DNA from: Acinetobacter lwoffii
Lineage (GTDB): Bacteria; Pseudomonadota; Gammaproteobacteria; Pseudomonadales; Moraxellaceae
DNA length: 64,000 bases
Direction: 5' to 3'
NCBI RefSeq assembly: GCF_019048525.1
Contig: NZ_CP077369.1
Coordinates: 3,162,001-3,226,000 of the forward strand
Below are positions 49,000 through 58,101 of the stretch, one piece after another. The position numbers and the translations under genes are program-made. The notes under the pieces were generated by a model. The model searched no databases, was not told the DNA's origin, and saw only the letters and a program-made list of their open reading frames with translations. Within the stretch, counting starts at the first letter, position 1. Every line of letters begins with the position of its first letter.

Positions 49000-49674
49000 A
49001 TGATGCAGTTTCTTCAGTCTATAAAAACGGCGCTTCAATCCCGTCTGTATTTCTTTATTATTTTCCCAGCCATCATTGGATTTTATCTGGTTTTACAAAC
49101 AGTCACCCCTTTGAGCTGGTCAAGCTGCCTGTTGATCAGCTGGAATATCGCGATTTATGCTTATTTATTATTGACCATAAAAAAACTCTGGCGCATTGAT
49201 CATGCACATATTCTGCAACGCGCCATGCAACAGGATGCCAGCAAATGGATTATTCTGTTTCTGGTGATCATCACCCTGATCATGTGTTTTATTGCGATTA
49301 TTATTGAAATTAATCATTTACCCCAAGATACCACCATCCGAACCGGTCATTTAATCTTGTCAGTTCTGACCATTATTTCAGCTTGGTTCTTGATGCATAC
49401 GATTTTTGCAATTCATTATGCGCATGACTTTTATTTGGCGCTCGACAAACAGCAACAAGGTGGACTGGATTTTCCCAATACCACTAGACCGACTTACCCG
49501 GACTTTCTATATTTCAGTTATGTCATCGGGACTTCTGCGCAAACTGCAGATGTATCCATTACTTGCCAATCCATGCGGGTTCTCAATACCCTACATTTGC
49601 TTTTGGCCTACGGATTCAATACCACCATTCTGGCCATCAGCATTAACGTGACGGCAAACTTTATCAGTACTTAA
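49000..49674 (+). CDS. DUF1345 membrane protein
   Basis: A 224-residue protein with about five membrane segments. The C-terminal part matches the DUF1345 pattern (DFLYFSYVIGTSAQTADVSI, then LHLLLAYGFNTTILAISINV). The function is unknown. Two ATGs (49000, 49003) are possible. A hairpin-rich 210-bp leader lies upstream and a long stem-loop downstream. Confidence 0.82.
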   Translation: MMQFLQSIKTALQSRLYFFIIFPAIIGFYLVLQTVTPLSWSSCLLISWNIAIYAYLLLTIKKLWRIDHAHILQRAMQQDASKWIILFLVIITLIMCFIAIIIEINHLPQDTTIRTGHLILSVLTIISAWFLMHTIFAIHYAHDFYLALDKQQQGGLDFPNTTRPTYPDFLYFSYVIGTSAQTADVSITCQSMRVLNTLHLLLAYGFNTTILAISINVTANFIST

Positions 49675-49685
49675 AAAAGTTTTTT

Positions 49686-49742
49686 GGATAGTGGCAGTAC
49701 CTTGAAAATAGCGATCTACTGCCCAATCAGCTACCACTATCC
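49686..49742. other. 57-nt nested stem-loop between convergent genes
   Basis: GGATAGTGG (49686-49694) pairs with CCACTATCC (49734-49742). Inside, GGCAGTA (49693-49699) can pair with TACTGCC (49717-49723). It has no T-run on either side like a classic terminator. Confidence 0.5.
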
Positions 49743-49795
49743 TGCGTCTAACCTGAGCAGTTTTTAAATTAAGTCAATCACACTTTTTGATTGCT

Positions 49796-50293
49796 TCAAG
49801 CGGTGAGACCTTTACGCAATTCATCTTCGACGATGCTGAGTTCAATTTCACTAAATTTACGAATCTCACCTTCAGCATGCTTTTCTAGCATGCCACCCAG
49901 CAAAGGCACTTTGACTTTGACTGTCCAGTTTAACTGGAACTGGATCTGGTCTTCATCTCCAGTGACTGCACGCTGACAGATGGCCTCGATCGGCAAGTTC
50001 GCACCGAGTTGTACCGTCGAAGTCATTTCATTCAGATCACTGACATCGGTACGCTGCAAACGGAATGCATCTTTGAGTAATTTTTTTGCGATATCAGGAA
50101 TATTAACATCCAGATTATAAGCGCGTTTCAGGGTATACATATGCCCCTGCTTTTCCGAAACCAGGATTTCCAAGTTTTGCGCAGGAATTCGATGGCAAAC
50201 TGCCTCATGCAAACGAATATCATTGGCCAAACGCTTAAATTCATCAATAGACACGCCATTGATAATTGCTTTCACGGTGAACTGATGTGCCAT
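49796..50293 (-). CDS. DUF2505 family protein
   Basis: A 165-residue cytosolic protein with the DUF2505 layout, a START-like fold. It begins FTVKAIINGVSIDEFKRL and later has FQLNWTVKVKVPLLGGMLEKHAEGEI. Members are related to lipid- or ligand-binding folds, but no ligand is known. It converges on the DUF1345 gene. Confidence 0.75.
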   Translation of the reverse strand: MAHQFTVKAIINGVSIDEFKRLANDIRLHEAVCHRIPAQNLEILVSEKQGHMYTLKRAYNLDVNIPDIAKKLLKDAFRLQRTDVSDLNEMTSTVQLGANLPIEAICQRAVTGDEDQIQFQLNWTVKVKVPLLGGMLEKHAEGEIRKFSEIELSIVEDELRKGLTA

Positions 50294-50442
50294 GCTATTT
50301 TTTCCTTATTTTTATTACGATATTCGCCTATGCCACTCTCGGCTGATGCGAATAAAAATCAGATACAGAGATGACTCTGCAATTTATATCAACTTTATAG
50401 CGGATGTCATTATTCTTTTATCGGGAAATACCGGCAATCCGG

Positions 50443-50718
50443 TCAATGTTTGCAACATAGTTTTACTGAAAGCTGTGCTTGTCCACAGCTGATCTGTAGC
50501 TGTGCTTCACCATAATAAATCACGGCATGAAACTCATCGGCACCATCGTCCAGACCGGAAATATAGTATTCTGTACCAACCGGAAAATCCTGCAACCAGT
50601 CAGTCTTATAAAAATCCGAGACCGAATCAAACTGCAAATACAGTTCAGGCTCAGCTTCGATCTTCATCGCGAGTGCAATAAACTTCTGTAATTGTGCTTG
50701 ATGAAAACCAATGATCAT
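50443..50718 (-). CDS. Small hypothetical protein (91 aa)
   Basis: A 91-residue soluble acidic protein without recognisable motifs; four aromatic-rich strands (PELYLQFDSVSDFY, EYYISGLDDGADEFHAVIYY) suggest an alpha/beta fold. The frame and ATG are clean (AGGAGCG upstream), so it is probably real. Confidence 0.5.
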   Translation of the reverse strand: MIIGFHQAQLQKFIALAMKIEAEPELYLQFDSVSDFYKTDWLQDFPVGTEYYISGLDDGADEFHAVIYYGEAQLQISCGQAQLSVKLCCKH

Positions 50719-50851
50719 AGCGCTCCTGCCTTTTTAGTCCGGATCATTGTTCGCCAGACTTCGTACATTTTAAATGACTATTTCAAGAATAGGATTCACG
50801 AGTCTTGAGGTTTTTCTAGCGCAAGATTATGGCTTGAAGGAGATAAATTAT

Positions 50852-50887
50852 ATGGGCTATTTCCGCCAAGCGGCAGAAAAAATCTGA
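50852..50887 (+). CDS. Possible 11-residue leader or micro-ORF
   Basis: An ideal AAGGAG at 50837-50842 lies 9 nt before an ATG that opens the frame MGYFRQAAEKI and stops at 50885. The region is otherwise empty. It could be a leader peptide, the remnant of a lost gene, or chance. Confidence 0.2.
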   Translation: MGYFRQAAEKI

Positions 50888-50977
50888 GCTAAGGCATGAG
50901 ATACCTTTTCTGAATTGCAATGGCTTAAGTACGTAGTCTGAGATCTTCAATCGTAGAAAATGACTGAAAGTGGTGTT

Positions 50978-51478
50978 CTAAGCACAGTCAGAATGCAAAA
51001 GTTCCCTACGAATTTCATGCCGGTGCTCTTCTCCAAAACGGTCGACATGTGCATAGAATACGCCATAGCGACCGACATAATATTCCAGTGACTGATCATA
51101 AAAATTCCAGAAAATAGACCATTCGCCTAAATCCATCTGACGAATCTGGGTACCACTGTGCATCGGCATTTTTTGTAATAGTTCTTGCTGTAACTGTTCG
51201 GCCTGTGCCCGATTCTCAATATGCACCTGCCGTTGAAAGAATAGCTGTGCCACATCGTCAAACAGTTCCAGTTCATAAGCATCCACCAGATGTACTTGCT
51301 GCTCTTGCTCGATGACCTCTTGCTCTGTCATGCTAGAAATCTGTGCCGGTTTTTCTGGACGCTGACACACCAGATGGCGCTGAGCTTTATAGATCTTTCT
51401 GCCGACGATCCAGGCAGCATTCAACATGAATAAAACACATAACAACAGCAGTAATTTCAGCATGGTGGATGATCTCAT
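50978..51478 (-). CDS. Membrane-anchored protein of unknown function
   Basis: A 166-residue protein with one N-terminal membrane segment (about 7-25) followed by a Gln/Glu-rich helical region (EQEVIEQEQQVH) and an aromatic C-terminal part (WSIFWNFYDQSLEYYVGRYG). It is probably periplasmic and anchored. I do not recognise the family. The frame is clean and unopposed. Confidence 0.55.
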   Translation of the reverse strand: MRSSTMLKLLLLLCVLFMLNAAWIVGRKIYKAQRHLVCQRPEKPAQISSMTEQEVIEQEQQVHLVDAYELELFDDVAQLFFQRQVHIENRAQAEQLQQELLQKMPMHSGTQIRQMDLGEWSIFWNFYDQSLEYYVGRYGVFYAHVDRFGEEHRHEIRRELLHSDCA

Positions 51479-51834
51479 GTGACTAATTTTATTTTTATGG
51501 TTATAGGATCAAGATTCATTTGAATAGTCCCTTTTGACTCAGCATACGTCTATTTTTTATACAGTGCAAACTTGAGGCTTATTTTTACTATTTATCTTCT
51601 CTGCTTGCTCATTTGTGCCCAGATTCGAACTTCGATTTATTTAAAAATGGATTTACTTTGATTTTTTATTTTTAACGCTGTAATGAGATTTAAGAACTTA
51701 AGATAAACAAACAGGACAAATCAGCAACAGAACCAATCTTCACATTGATAAATCACAGCAAAGATGCTCAAAAAACTACAATATTGTTCTGTTTTTTACC
51801 CTCTTCTTTTTTATCAAATAAACCTTCCCTATAA
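51479..51834. other. AT-rich intergenic region (356 bp)
   Basis: Very AT-rich, between a divergent unknown gene and the broken GNAT gene. I see no reading frame with a start signal, no hairpin with a T-run and no RNA gene. It probably holds two promoters. Confidence 0.5.
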
Positions 51835-52302
51835 ATGTTCGAGAAAATGAATAATATTATGATTCGTGAAGGGAGGGTCGAAGATATACCTCAAATTATT
51901 CAGGTCATTCATGACAGCATTCAGTCCTGTGTACTGGATCATCAGCGTGAAGAAAGCAAAATTCAAACCTGGCTAGAAAAGTTTGATCATGCCAGCCTGA
52001 TTGTCGATATGCTGTATAACGATTGCTGGGTTTATCTCATCTATGACAAGGTCGTCGGGTTCTTATTGGTCAGTGATGCTGGAGAAATCCGGATGCATTA
52101 TGTGGCCCAACACTGCCAAAGGCTGGGGTTTGGCACCGAGTTATTTCATCAAATGCATCACGCTTTATTAAAGAAAAAAATTCATCAGATTGAAATATAG
52201 TCTACTCAAACTGCCTTAAGTTATTATCAACACTGCGGCTTTCATCCACATTCTGCCGAGTCAGAAGATGAATCGCGTTATCTGTATAAATATGTTTTTT
52301 AA
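51835..52302 (+). pseudogene. GNAT N-acetyltransferase broken by an in-frame amber codon
   Basis: The first 121 codons encode a GNAT domain (IREGRVEDIPQIIQVIHDS, then the CoA-binding QHCQRLGFGTELFHQMH) and stop at TAG (52198-52200). The same frame continues at once as STQTALSYYQHCGFHPHSAE... to a TAA at 52300-52302. That is the expected GNAT end (substrate strand, then ALSYYQxCGF). One base change therefore truncates the enzyme by 33 residues. The start may be the ATG at 51835, 51847 or 51859. Confidence 0.8.
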
Positions 52303-54167
52303 TCGGCCTCTTTTTCAATTTTCAACTGATCACGTCCTGCCTGTTTGGCGGCGTAGAGCTGCACATCTGCCGCTTTCATCAATTCATGAATATCTGCATA
52401 GCCATGTTTTTGTTCAACCCAGGCCGCGCCCATACTAACCGTAACATAATCTTTTGCATCTGGCCGATTCAGATGTTGCATACGCTGTTCCCGAATCTGG
52501 TTTAACACATTTTCCAGATTTTTAAGGGCAGTTTGAACCGGCATTCCAGTGAGCAGAATCGCAAACTCTTCACCACCATAACGTGCCAGATAGCCAGACG
52601 GTGGCAAAGTGCCTTGAATAATCCTGACCAGATTTTTCAGGATTTCATCGCCTTTTAAGTGGCCATAGTAGTCATTATAATTTTTAAAAAAATCGACATC
52701 GAGCATGGCAAAAATTAAGGTATGTTGCGGCTGTTGTTGGGTCTGTATAAACTGCTGCTGGATTTCATGATTTAAGGCACGCCGGTTAAAAGCTCCGGTC
52801 AGTGCATCAATATTCATCTGCTGTTCCAGTTTGGCATTCACTTCACGCAGCTGCTGGGTACGCTCTTTGACTTTTTGATCGAGCGAATTATTGAGTGCGA
52901 TCAGGTTCAGGTTTAGCTGTTCAGTCTCATAAGTTTGATGTGCATAATGTCTGGACTGCTGAAACATGATTAATAAGGCATAGATACTGGTTGAGATAAA
53001 GAACAGATGCGTGGTTTTAATTACATTGATCAGCAACAGATAATCATTCAAAAAAGTGACACAGAGGAAAATAATCGCAATCAGATTTAGACGTGAATAA
53101 TGCTCTTTATAACGTAAGGTCTGATAAAAGCCGTAAATAAAATTACCGATGATGACCAGGGCGAAAATCGCACTAAATAGGGCCAGTCGTTCAAATATCT
53201 CAGGAGGTGAAAATAGGGTAAAAATAATGTTAAAGACCAGTAAGGCCACCGCGATATAATAAATCACCGGATTTAAATAGCGCCGATTAAACAGATGCAT
53301 ATAACTGAGAAAAAAGAAGGCAGCAACAAAAGTAAACAGATACTCTAAGCGGGTTGCCCACAGCCAGTTAATATTGGTAAATACCGAATAGGCATAGGGT
53401 GCAGAAAACAGGTTATGCAGGGCCAAAAAGACAATAAACCAGCCAAAAACAAAGATACTTTTACTGTTACGTTCTCGTGATCCTCTGAAGACCGAAAACA
53501 GAATAGTAAACATCCCCACCCCAAGTACCGCGCCGCACACCATGGCAATACTCATCATGAGCTGCTGGAATTGGCGATTGATGGTACCTGCAACGCCGAT
53601 CTGCATCGGTCGTTCGAGACCACCATGCAAGTGGGTATAATTGGAAGCCTGAATGCTTAAAGTAATATATTCAGTTTCTGGAACAAAATAGCCAATACGC
53701 GGTGCTTTTTCAGTCACCTGCTTTTCAGGTGTAGTACTGATTTCCCCGAGCCGAACAATAAACTGTCCATTGACATATACCCGATAGGCACCGTATTGGG
53801 TCGGAATCCGAATCGCGATGCGTCGCCCGATAAATTCTTTCGGAATTTTAAAATAGCCAATAAAGGTGCCGTAGCCAGAATTTGAACCCGCCAGAGTTTT
53901 AAAAGAGGCTGGTAATTTAACTGTTTTTGACTGCAGTACAGGACTGGGCTGAATAATAAACTGGCTCGGATAAAACAGCCATTTTCCCTGCAAAGGACTC
54001 GTACTATGTTCGGTAAAATGGACTTCAGCAATATGGTCGTGAGATTGCTGCTGAAATGACGGCGACGGGAGTTCATCCTGAGCGATTGCTGAACTTGTGA
54101 TGCAAGTCATCCAGCTAAAGGCACAGACAAATACGAAAAAACAGACATTCCTTATCAAGTTATGCAA
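52299..54167 (-). CDS. 7TMR-DISM diguanylate cyclase (GGDEF)
   Basis: A 622-residue inner-membrane sensor that makes c-di-GMP. A signal peptide (ending SAIAQ) is followed by a periplasmic ligand-binding domain of the DISM type at about 30-195, then about seven membrane segments at 200-400, a coiled coil and a GGDEF domain. The catalytic loop is YGGEEF, the active GG[D/E]EF form. An RxxD inhibitory site is not visible five residues upstream, so product inhibition may be absent. Its stop overlaps the broken GNAT gene by 3 nt. Confidence 0.88.
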   Translation of the reverse strand: MHNLIRNVCFFVFVCAFSWMTCITSSAIAQDELPSPSFQQQSHDHIAEVHFTEHSTSPLQGKWLFYPSQFIIQPSPVLQSKTVKLPASFKTLAGSNSGYGTFIGYFKIPKEFIGRRIAIRIPTQYGAYRVYVNGQFIVRLGEISTTPEKQVTEKAPRIGYFVPETEYITLSIQASNYTHLHGGLERPMQIGVAGTINRQFQQLMMSIAMVCGAVLGVGMFTILFSVFRGSRERNSKSIFVFGWFIVFLALHNLFSAPYAYSVFTNINWLWATRLEYLFTFVAAFFFLSYMHLFNRRYLNPVIYYIAVALLVFNIIFTLFSPPEIFERLALFSAIFALVIIGNFIYGFYQTLRYKEHYSRLNLIAIIFLCVTFLNDYLLLINVIKTTHLFFISTSIYALLIMFQQSRHYAHQTYETEQLNLNLIALNNSLDQKVKERTQQLREVNAKLEQQMNIDALTGAFNRRALNHEIQQQFIQTQQQPQHTLIFAMLDVDFFKNYNDYYGHLKGDEILKNLVRIIQGTLPPSGYLARYGGEEFAILLTGMPVQTALKNLENVLNQIREQRMQHLNRPDAKDYVTVSMGAAWVEQKHGYADIHELMKAADVQLYAAKQAGRDQLKIEKEAD

Positions 54168-54350
54168 ATACGTTCTATCTCAAGATAATTCTTTATTATT
54201 CTTATAATTTACAAGGAATATTTTTGATTTCAAATCTTTTTAGATGTTTTTGTAGCTTCTCCGGCACAGCCTATTTTGAAGCGACTGCACCGGAATCACC
54301 GTACATATTTTAATAAAAAATATAACTTATATTCAGAAAGTTAAATCATT

Positions 54351-54689
54351 TTAATCACGTGTTTTTACATCAAACAGTTCAATTTCAAAAATCAGGTTAG
54401 AATTGGCTGGAATGACTTTACCCATTTTACGTTCGCCATAGGCCAAATGTGCAGGCACCATCAGTTTACGCTTACCGCCAACTTTCATTCCCAGAATCCC
54501 CTGATCCCAGCCTTTGATTACACGACCTGTGCCAATGACGGTTTCAAAATAATTACCACGGTCAATAGAAGAATCAAACTTGGTTCCATCTTCCAGCCAG
54601 CCAGTATAGTGCGTGGTAATTAAGGCACCTTTCACCGCTTCTTTACCTTCACCTACTTTTAAATCAATAATTTCAAGTTCGTTGATCAT
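54351..54689 (-). CDS. FKBP-type peptidyl-prolyl cis-trans isomerase
   Basis: A 112-residue single-domain FKBP without a signal peptide, so cytosolic. The pattern LITTHYTGWLEDGTKFDSS is followed by VIKGWDQGILGMKVGGKRKL and AYGERKMGKVIPANSNLIFEIEL, which matches the FKBP fold, including the active-site aromatic and Asp positions. It is a lone gene. Confidence 0.93.
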   Translation of the reverse strand: MINELEIIDLKVGEGKEAVKGALITTHYTGWLEDGTKFDSSIDRGNYFETVIGTGRVIKGWDQGILGMKVGGKRKLMVPAHLAYGERKMGKVIPANSNLIFEIELFDVKTRD

Positions 54690-54775
54690 GGTTATTTACC
54701 TGAGAGGAGCATAAAATTTCAAAGCTCAGTATAAACCGGATTGCTCTGTTTTTTTAAGTCTGGGTCATTGATGGG

Positions 54776-55399
54776 TTAAAAGCTGAGTTCCTGAATATTC
54801 TTATCATTGAGTAAATACTGGGTTAATTCTTGATGATTCTTGGCCGATCCCATCAGGATCCAGCGTCCGACAATCTGTTGATCGACTTTTTTTTGTGAGG
54901 AATGCACCACTTTTAGCTTGTAACGCTTAAATAGCATTTCGTAGTGATTGGAATCATTTTCATCAAATGGACAGACAATTTCATAATTGCGTTCCTGATT
55001 CAGAGATTCGATGCCGCGCTGTACATACATCAATAGAACCAGCACCACCATGACAATAAAAGTAGCCCAAATACTTAAGAGTTCATAGCCTGCACCGACC
55101 GCCATGCCGAGTGCGGCTGTCATCCAGATGGTGGTCGCGGTGGTAATTCCAGAAATACGGTTATCATCTTTCAGGATAACACCAGCACCTAGAAAACCTA
55201 GTCCAGTCAAGACATTGGCGGCCAGCCGGTCAGGATTGGCCACGCCTATTTTCAGGGAAATAATGGTAAATAAACAGGAACTCAGACTGACCATAATCAT
55301 GGTACGCAGTCCGGCAGATTTACTGTGATACTCACGCTCTGCACCAATAATTGCGCCGATCGCGACAGCTAGCAGTAAATCATAAAGTTCATGGTACAT
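54776..55399 (-). CDS. MgtC/SapB-family membrane protein
   Basis: A 207-residue protein with an N-terminal MgtC membrane domain: AIGAIIGAEREYHSKSAGLR near residue 14, then GFLGAGVILKDDNRISGITT near 69. A soluble C-terminal domain follows. MgtC supports growth in low Mg2+ and inside macrophages by modulating the F-ATPase in Salmonella; this one may be a related housekeeping version. No mgtA is adjacent. Confidence 0.88.
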   Translation of the reverse strand: MYHELYDLLLAVAIGAIIGAEREYHSKSAGLRTMIMVSLSSCLFTIISLKIGVANPDRLAANVLTGLGFLGAGVILKDDNRISGITTATTIWMTAALGMAVGAGYELLSIWATFIVMVVLVLLMYVQRGIESLNQERNYEIVCPFDENDSNHYEMLFKRYKLKVVHSSQKKVDQQIVGRWILMGSAKNHQELTQYLLNDKNIQELSF

Positions 55400-55484
55400 G
55401 GTGCAACCCTGCGTATTCTTATTCCTCAGATATACGCAATTTGAGCTACAGGATACAAGTCCAGACTTGCATCCTTATTTGGCC

Positions 55485-56015
55485 TTATTGTAACTGTTCC
55501 CACTCCACCAGCACCTGGCCCTGATCGCCAATCAAGGTCCATTCACCATCCATCACATTGAGCTGTAACTGCATGGTGCGTTCGCATAACTGTGGCAATG
55601 CGTCGGTGGTTGCGGTAGATAACTTCCACACTTCCACATTTTTTAAGATTTTTAATTTGCTGCTGCGCTTATACCATTCATCCACCGCAGAACCATAGGT
55701 GACGACTGCGACCTGCTTGCAACGCGCACTGGCCTTTTTGACTTTATCTTCGTCCGGGCTACCGACTTCAATCCATTTGACCAGTTGCCCGGTCAGATCC
55801 TTTTCCCAGAGTGCCGGTTCATCGGTTTCAAACAGATCCTTGGTAAATTCCAGTGCTTCATCGGCATAGCGTGCATAGGCCAGAATACGCACCATCAAGC
55901 GTTCAATGGTTTCTGAAGGATGCAGCGCCATCGTCAGCTGATAATCCTCATAACGATGCGTATCCATATCCGCAATATTCAAATCAACCTTATAAATCGT
56001 CGCTTTTAACGCCAT
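55485..56015 (-). CDS. YaeQ family protein
   Basis: From the ATG at 56015 the protein is about 176 residues, starting MALKATIYKVDLNIADMDTHRY, the typical YaeQ N-terminus; GQLVKWIEVGSPDEDKVKKAS is also conserved. YaeQ has a PD-(D/E)XK nuclease-like fold and its role is unclear. A GAGG ribosome binding site fits this ATG, while the frame reaches 56093. It lies after the CobW GTPase on the same strand. Confidence 0.9.
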   Translation of the reverse strand: MALKATIYKVDLNIADMDTHRYEDYQLTMALHPSETIERLMVRILAYARYADEALEFTKDLFETDEPALWEKDLTGQLVKWIEVGSPDEDKVKKASARCKQVAVVTYGSAVDEWYKRSSKLKILKNVEVWKLSTATTDALPQLCERTMQLQLNVMDGEWTLIGDQGQVLVEWEQLQ

Positions 56016-56116
56016 CACATAATCCTCAAATTTGGCGCCTAGCATATAAGATTTAGCGCTATTTTGCTGAACAGATTTAGGCCAATAATTCATTCAGCGC
56101 ACTAGAAACAGTACCA

Positions 56117-57124
56117 TTATTTCTCTGGATCCATACGACATTGCATCAGGGCAGTTTCAAAGGCCAGCCAATCCCGTGACTGTTGATAAATCACTTCTAC
56201 CCGGTTATCAATGCCTTCATCTGCCGACTGATAATTAAACTGCTCAGGATTAAAATTAAAGCTTTTCCAGCCTTGATCCGTATTAAAAATTCCCTTGATT
56301 CTGAGCCAGTCTTTTTGTTCACAGAGCAGATCCAGCAGATCATAAAAATTGAATTGCCAGCGTTTTGGCAATTTCCAGCCCGCAACCTGATAACCCTGCG
56401 CGCTTTCTACATAATGATAAGGCATTTGCTGAATCACTAAGGGCGTATCTGCTGAACGGGTGGTCTGTTGCTGTTTTAACAAAGGCTGAATCTGACGGGC
56501 GGAACCCCGATAGTCCTGCTTGATCAGTTCGATATCGAGTTGTCCATGCTCGGTGAACAACCACTGTTGGGCATAAGGTTGATATTCTGTCTGAAGTTGC
56601 GTGAGTGCTGCGTGGTCTGCGGTTGTCATCAAGTCAGTATGTGAAATCACCACAATATGCGCTGCCTTGAGTTGGTCTGCGTACAGGTTTTGCTGAGTCC
56701 AGTCTCGATCATGCAAACGTGAACCATCTACCACTGTGACCAATGCCTGCATGTTTAAATGACTCTGCCAGTGCGGTTCGGTCAGCTGTTCCAGTAATTG
56801 GCCAGGATGCCCCAGTCCGGTAGGTTCGATAAACAGACGATCCGGTTTCACTTCTGACAGCAGGCGTGACAAGGCAATCTGCATCGGTAACTGGCTACTG
56901 CAACATAGACAACCACCCAACAGCTCTTTGACCGCATAACCCTGATCTTGCGGCAATAACTGCTGGTCTACCCCAATCTGGCCGAATTCATTCATTAGCA
57001 CAGCCCAGATTTCCTGTTCCGGTTTTTGCTGTAATAAATGTTTGAGTAGTGTGGTTTTACCTGCACCCAAAAATCCGGAAATGATATGGACAGGAATAGC
57101 CTGCGACGCTGACAGAATTTTCAA
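56117..57124 (-). CDS. CobW/G3E-family GTPase (zinc metallochaperone-like)
   Basis: A 335-residue G3E GTPase. The Walker A motif GFLGAGKTTLL at about 18-28, the metal-binding CxCC motif GGCLCCS near 71 and the ISHTDL guanine-specificity segment are present, followed by the CobW C-terminal domain. It resembles the ZNG1/ZigA/YeiR group of zinc chaperones induced by Zn starvation. No Zur box could be seen upstream, so the metal is inferred. The start is a TTG. YaeQ follows. Confidence 0.85.
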   Translation of the reverse strand: MKILSASQAIPVHIISGFLGAGKTTLLKHLLQQKPEQEIWAVLMNEFGQIGVDQQLLPQDQGYAVKELLGGCLCCSSQLPMQIALSRLLSEVKPDRLFIEPTGLGHPGQLLEQLTEPHWQSHLNMQALVTVVDGSRLHDRDWTQQNLYADQLKAAHIVVISHTDLMTTADHAALTQLQTEYQPYAQQWLFTEHGQLDIELIKQDYRGSARQIQPLLKQQQTTRSADTPLVIQQMPYHYVESAQGYQVAGWKLPKRWQFNFYDLLDLLCEQKDWLRIKGIFNTDQGWKSFNFNPEQFNYQSADEGIDNRVEVIYQQSRDWLAFETALMQCRMDPEK

Positions 57125-57515
57125 AATCGACTCTCAAGAGATTGAATAGAAATAGCAATACTCTGCATTATAAAGCACAGTGTGACTTTAAAATGCGTGT
57201 TCTTCGCAAACACGATGTGAAAATCACAGAGATAAAAATTAATGGAATGATCCAAAATTATCAATTTTCTATGTTAACTTTTATTTCAAATTTGATTTTT
57301 GAAATATTCATACACACTTTCATTAAATAAAACTCTGCATAATTAACAGAAATAAAACAACTTTCTCAGTTTTGTATCTGCTCAGTTATTCCCTGCGTGT
57401 CGCTTTTGTTAATTGATTTGCTCAGTAAAATTCCTGTGCTTAGGATGGGCATCTGTCGAATTGATGTGATGGTCAGTTCAGCAGATTACATGACATGAAT
57501 AAAAGGATGCCAAAA
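57125..57515. other. AT-rich intergenic region (391 bp)
   Basis: Between the divergent CobW gene and the small secreted gene. A TATAAT on the minus strand at about 57167-57172 could be the CobW promoter. A short 62-codon plus-strand frame (57142-57330) has no ribosome binding site and low-complexity composition and is not called. Confidence 0.5.
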
Positions 57516-57749
57516 ATGAAATATGCACAAATCTTACTTGCCACTACGCTTACTGCTGCTGCAGCCACCAGTTTTGCTGACAGCAAAACCACAGATGCGA
57601 AAACCACCACTGCAGAAGAAAAAGTGATTGTGACTACTCAGGAATTACCTGAATCAAATGCTCCAGTTGCAGGCGCATCTGCAGAGCAGCCTGCTGCCTC
57701 TGAAGCTGCTGCGGAAAGCACGCCCCCTGCAAAACCTGCTGTACGTTAA
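57516..57749 (+). CDS. Small secreted Ala/Thr/Glu-rich protein
   Basis: A 77-residue protein with a clean signal peptide (MKYAQILLATTLTAAAATSFA) followed by a low-complexity region rich in Ala, Thr, Glu and Pro. It has no Cys. AAAGGA at 57502-57507 supports the ATG at 57516 over the earlier one at 57495. The function is unknown; it is probably periplasmic and disordered. Confidence 0.65.
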   Translation: MKYAQILLATTLTAAAATSFADSKTTDAKTTTAEEKVIVTTQELPESNAPVAGASAEQPAASEAAAESTPPAKPAVR

Positions 57750-58101
57750 GTGATTGAACGACTCGTTTAATCCTTCAATGAAGATATCAGGGACAGTAAT
57801 TCTCCAGTAGGCTTTGTCCTATACTGCCCCGATCTTATTCGATGCTGAATCATGCTTGATGCTGGTTCAGCATTTTTATTGCGCAAAATCCATTTATCAC
57901 CATAGTCAAAACTGATCATAGAATTAATACTGGCTATTAAGCTTTTATTATTTTTATATTTAAAATCAATTTCTTATTTAAAAAACACCCATTTCAATCC
58001 AATATTATCCATATACTTCAGCTACTATCGCCTAACTTGTTTCTGGCTTCTCACTGTCCCTTAATAGCATCAAATGCAAGTCGATTGAATGGACATTCGC
58101 T
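57750..58101. other. Intergenic region upstream of the monooxygenase (352 bp)
   Basis: It contains a terminator at 57842-57878 and then an AT-rich stretch with the monooxygenase promoter somewhere after 57900. No reading frame of interest. Confidence 0.55.
57842..57878 (+). terminator. Terminator after the small secreted gene
   Basis: ATGCTGAA (57842-57849) pairs perfectly with TTCAGCAT (57866-57873), loop of 16 nt, followed by TTTTATT. Confidence 0.65.

Noticed and set aside
57125..57240. Zur-binding site before the CobW GTPase
   Set aside because: No ATGTTATA...TATAACAT type palindrome could be found, so zinc regulation is not claimed from sequence.
57142..57330. 62-codon frame upstream of the small secreted gene
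   Set aside because: AT-rich, no ribosome binding site, and composition typical of noncoding DNA.
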